The notes beneath the pieces are model-generated. The model saw nothing but the letters and a program-made list of their open reading frames with translations, made no database searches and was not told the origin of the DNA. From the NCBI GenBank assembly GCA_946885905.1, contig CAMPHL010000104.1, positions 1-7,768 of the forward strand: 7,768 nucleotides of DNA, given 5' to 3'. Both the position numbers and the translations under genes were made by a program. Position 1 is the stretch's first letter. Each line of letters opens with the position of its first letter. Positions 7,130 through 7,768 of the stretch are shown one piece after another. This stretch comes from an uncultured Pseudomonadota bacterium (lineage in GTDB: Bacteria > Pseudomonadota > Gammaproteobacteria > Burkholderiales > Usitatibacteraceae).

Positions 7130-7324
7130 TCAGAACTCGACCATCTCGAAATCTTCCTTGCGCGCGCCGCATTCGGGACAGCACCAGCCGGCCGGAATGT
7201 CCTCCCACCGCGTGCCCGGCGGGATGCCGTCGTCGGGCCATCCCTCGGCTTCGTCGTAAATGTAACCACAGGCGAGGCAACGCCAGGTTTTGTACGGCCG
7301 CGGTGCGGGCGCGCTCGAAGGCAT
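7130..7324 (-). CDS. Rubredoxin, small iron-sulfur-less Fe(Cys)4 electron carrier
   Basis: This 64-residue protein has both rubredoxin metal-binding knuckles: C16-L-A-C19-G near the N-terminus and C49-P-E-C52-G-A near the C-terminus. The 30-residue separation of C19 and C49 is the same as in classical rubredoxins. The core pattern also fits: [46 protein letters not shown]. It should bind one iron with four cysteines and act as a cytoplasmic one-electron carrier. An unusual extra cysteine, C48, lies directly before ligand C49. The first ten residues (PSSAPAPRP) are a short flexible lead. The ATG at 7324 has no evident Shine-Dalgarno sequence. The gene points toward pilG on the same strand but is separated by 196 bases, and is divergent from thiD. 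Its electron partner cannot be told from the window. Confidence 0.93.
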   Translation of the reverse strand: MPSSAPAPRPYKTWRCLACGYIYDEAEGWPDDGIPPGTRWEDIPAGWCCPECGARKEDFEMVEF

Positions 7325-7343
7325 GGTCGAATTCGGGGGTGGT

Positions 7344-7352
7344 TGTTAGAAT
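7344..7352 (+). promoter_or_regulatory. Candidate extended -10 promoter element for thiD
   Basis: The plus strand reads TGT-TAGAAT. This is the TGn motif directly followed by a hexamer matching TATAAT at five of six positions. The hexamer 17 bases upstream (TGGTCG, 7324-7329) is a weak -35, which is acceptable for an extended -10 promoter. Transcription would start near 7358-7360 and give a leader of about 105 bases before the thiD ATG. The element lies 20 bases ahead of the rubredoxin start on the other strand. Confidence 0.4.
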
Positions 7353-7394
7353 GCGTGGGACGCGCGCGCACCTGAAAACGATGGTACCGACCCC

Positions 7395-7413
7395 CGGTTG
7401 GCGCGCGCAACCG
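7395..7413. repeat. Inverted repeat CGGTTG-N7-CAACCG in the thiD leader
   Basis: CGGTTG (7395-7400) and CAACCG (7408-7413) are perfect six-base arms around GCGCGCG. It could be an operator half-site pair or an RNA hairpin in the thiD leader, about 50 bases before the start codon. Its function is unknown. Confidence 0.35.
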
Positions 7414-7463
7414 AGGCCCGATTTCAAGTGTAACCCCTCGCGCCGCCTCGTGTTTTTCCCCGA

Positions 7464-7768
7464 ATGAACGACGCCGTCCCCGCCCTTCCGGTAGTGCTCA
7501 CGTTCGCCGCGTCCGATCCCACGAGCGGCGCCGGGTTGCAAGCCGACCTCCTCGCCCTTGCGAGCATGGGCTGCTATCCCCTCTCCGTGGTGACGGCGCT
7601 CACCGTCCAGGACACGGCCGGGGTCGAGTCGGTGCTGCCGATAGACCCGGATTGGGTCGCCGACCAGGCGCGTTGCGTGCTCGAGGACATGCCGGTGGCC
7701 GCTTTCAAGATGGGCATGCTCGGTTCTACCGAAATCGTGACCGTCGTGGCAGAGGTCGTTTCGGACTA
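7464..7768 (+). CDS. thiD: ThiD, hydroxymethylpyrimidine / phosphomethylpyrimidine kinase, N-terminal 101 residues; 3' end beyond window
   Basis: ThiD phosphorylates 4-amino-5-hydroxymethyl-2-methylpyrimidine twice to the diphosphate, the pyrimidine half of thiamine phosphate. It belongs to the ribokinase-like family and acts in the cytoplasm. The visible 101 residues hold the family's N-terminal substrate-binding part: VVLTFAASDPTSGAGLQADL (10-29), the ALASMGCYPLSVVTALTVQD block (31-50) ending in the T-A-G-V turn, and FKMGMLGSTEIV (81-92). These align along their length with E. coli ThiD as I remember it. The usual SGGAG loop reads TSGAG here. The ATG at 7464 is the only possible start: the frame is closed by a TAA at 7431-7433 and has no other ATG or GTG before the conserved strand. 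No Shine-Dalgarno sequence precedes it (TTTTTCCCCGA). The ATP-binding half and stop codon lie to the right of the window. Confidence 0.93.
   Translation, partial: MNDAVPALPVVLTFAASDPTSGAGLQADLLALASMGCYPLSVVTALTVQDTAGVESVLPIDPDWVADQARCVLEDMPVAAFKMGMLGSTEIVTVVAEVVSD

Larger units (their letters stand above)
7325..7463. promoter_or_regulatory. Divergent intergenic region between the rubredoxin gene and thiD
   Basis: These 139 bases must carry the thiD promoter and probably that of the rubredoxin gene. On the plus strand an extended -10 element is visible (7344-7352). A dyad lies at 7395-7413, followed by a short T-run (7453-7457) just before thiD. Two alternating CG tracts occur at 7360-7371 and 7401-7408. 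On the minus strand I find only poor -10 candidates, for example TCTAAC opposite 7345-7350. No conserved TPP riboswitch core is seen before thiD. Confidence 0.55.

Noticed and set aside
7358..7463. TPP riboswitch ahead of thiD
   Set aside because: Thiamine genes often have one, but I find neither the CTGAGA core nor the conserved 3' part (ACCTGATC-like followed by GCGTAGGGA-like). Only a short ACCTGA appears at 7370-7375.
6691..7467. A 258-codon plus-strand frame spanning pilG, the intergenic gap, the rubredoxin gene and the thiD leader
   Set aside because: It runs antisense across two well-supported genes and a promoter region, and its translation matches nothing recognisable.
1..7768. Mobile elements, CRISPR arrays, tRNA or rRNA genes, phage or defence modules
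   Set aside because: No repeat-spacer pattern, terminal inverted repeats, transposase motifs, RNA gene sequences or defence domains were seen on either strand. Composition looks even across the window.

Overview
The window looks like a chromosomal segment of a GC-rich betaproteobacterium (Burkholderiales, Rhodocyclales or relatives). This is inferred from the strong G/C preference at third codon positions, from the protein sequences, and from the gene order thiD / rubredoxin / pilGHIJ / chpA. By eye roughly two thirds of the bases are G or C. There are no insertion sequences, tRNAs, rRNAs, CRISPR repeats or other signs of an accessory island.

Layout. Positions 1-6933, on the minus strand, hold a compact five-gene cluster for the Pil-Chp chemosensory system of type IV pili. 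In transcription order these are pilG (6933-6538), pilH (6506-6141), pilI (6125-5613), pilJ (5599-3371) and chpA (from 3353, running off the left edge after 1117 codons). Gaps between them are 31, 15, 13 and 17 bases, as expected of one operon. Upstream of pilG is a 196-base non-coding stretch, then a small rubredoxin gene on the same strand (7324-7130). A 139-base divergent intergenic region (7325-7463) separates the rubredoxin from thiD, which reads rightwards off the right edge.

How the genes work together. By homology to the Pseudomonas Pil-Chp pathway, PilJ is the membrane receptor and PilI is the CheW-type adaptor. ChpA is a giant CheA-type kinase with many phosphotransfer domains. PilG and PilH are single-domain CheY-type response regulators that receive its phosphate and act on pilus extension and retraction, twitching and cAMP signalling. 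The visible part of ChpA includes a FimL-like N-terminal region and two histidine phosphotransfer (HPt) domains. The kinase core, CheW-like domain and receiver should lie beyond position 1. No CheR-type methyltransferase gene (pilK) sits between pilJ and chpA. ThiD (thiamine pyrimidine kinase) and the rubredoxin are housekeeping or redox genes with no obvious functional tie to twitching.

I looked for an undescribed system and do not see one: every long coding region has a known family. The points worth a second look are details within these known genes. They are the missing pilK, the long soluble N-terminus of PilJ, variant HPt motifs in ChpA, an extra cysteine next to a rubredoxin metal ligand, and inverted repeats in the two intergenic regions.
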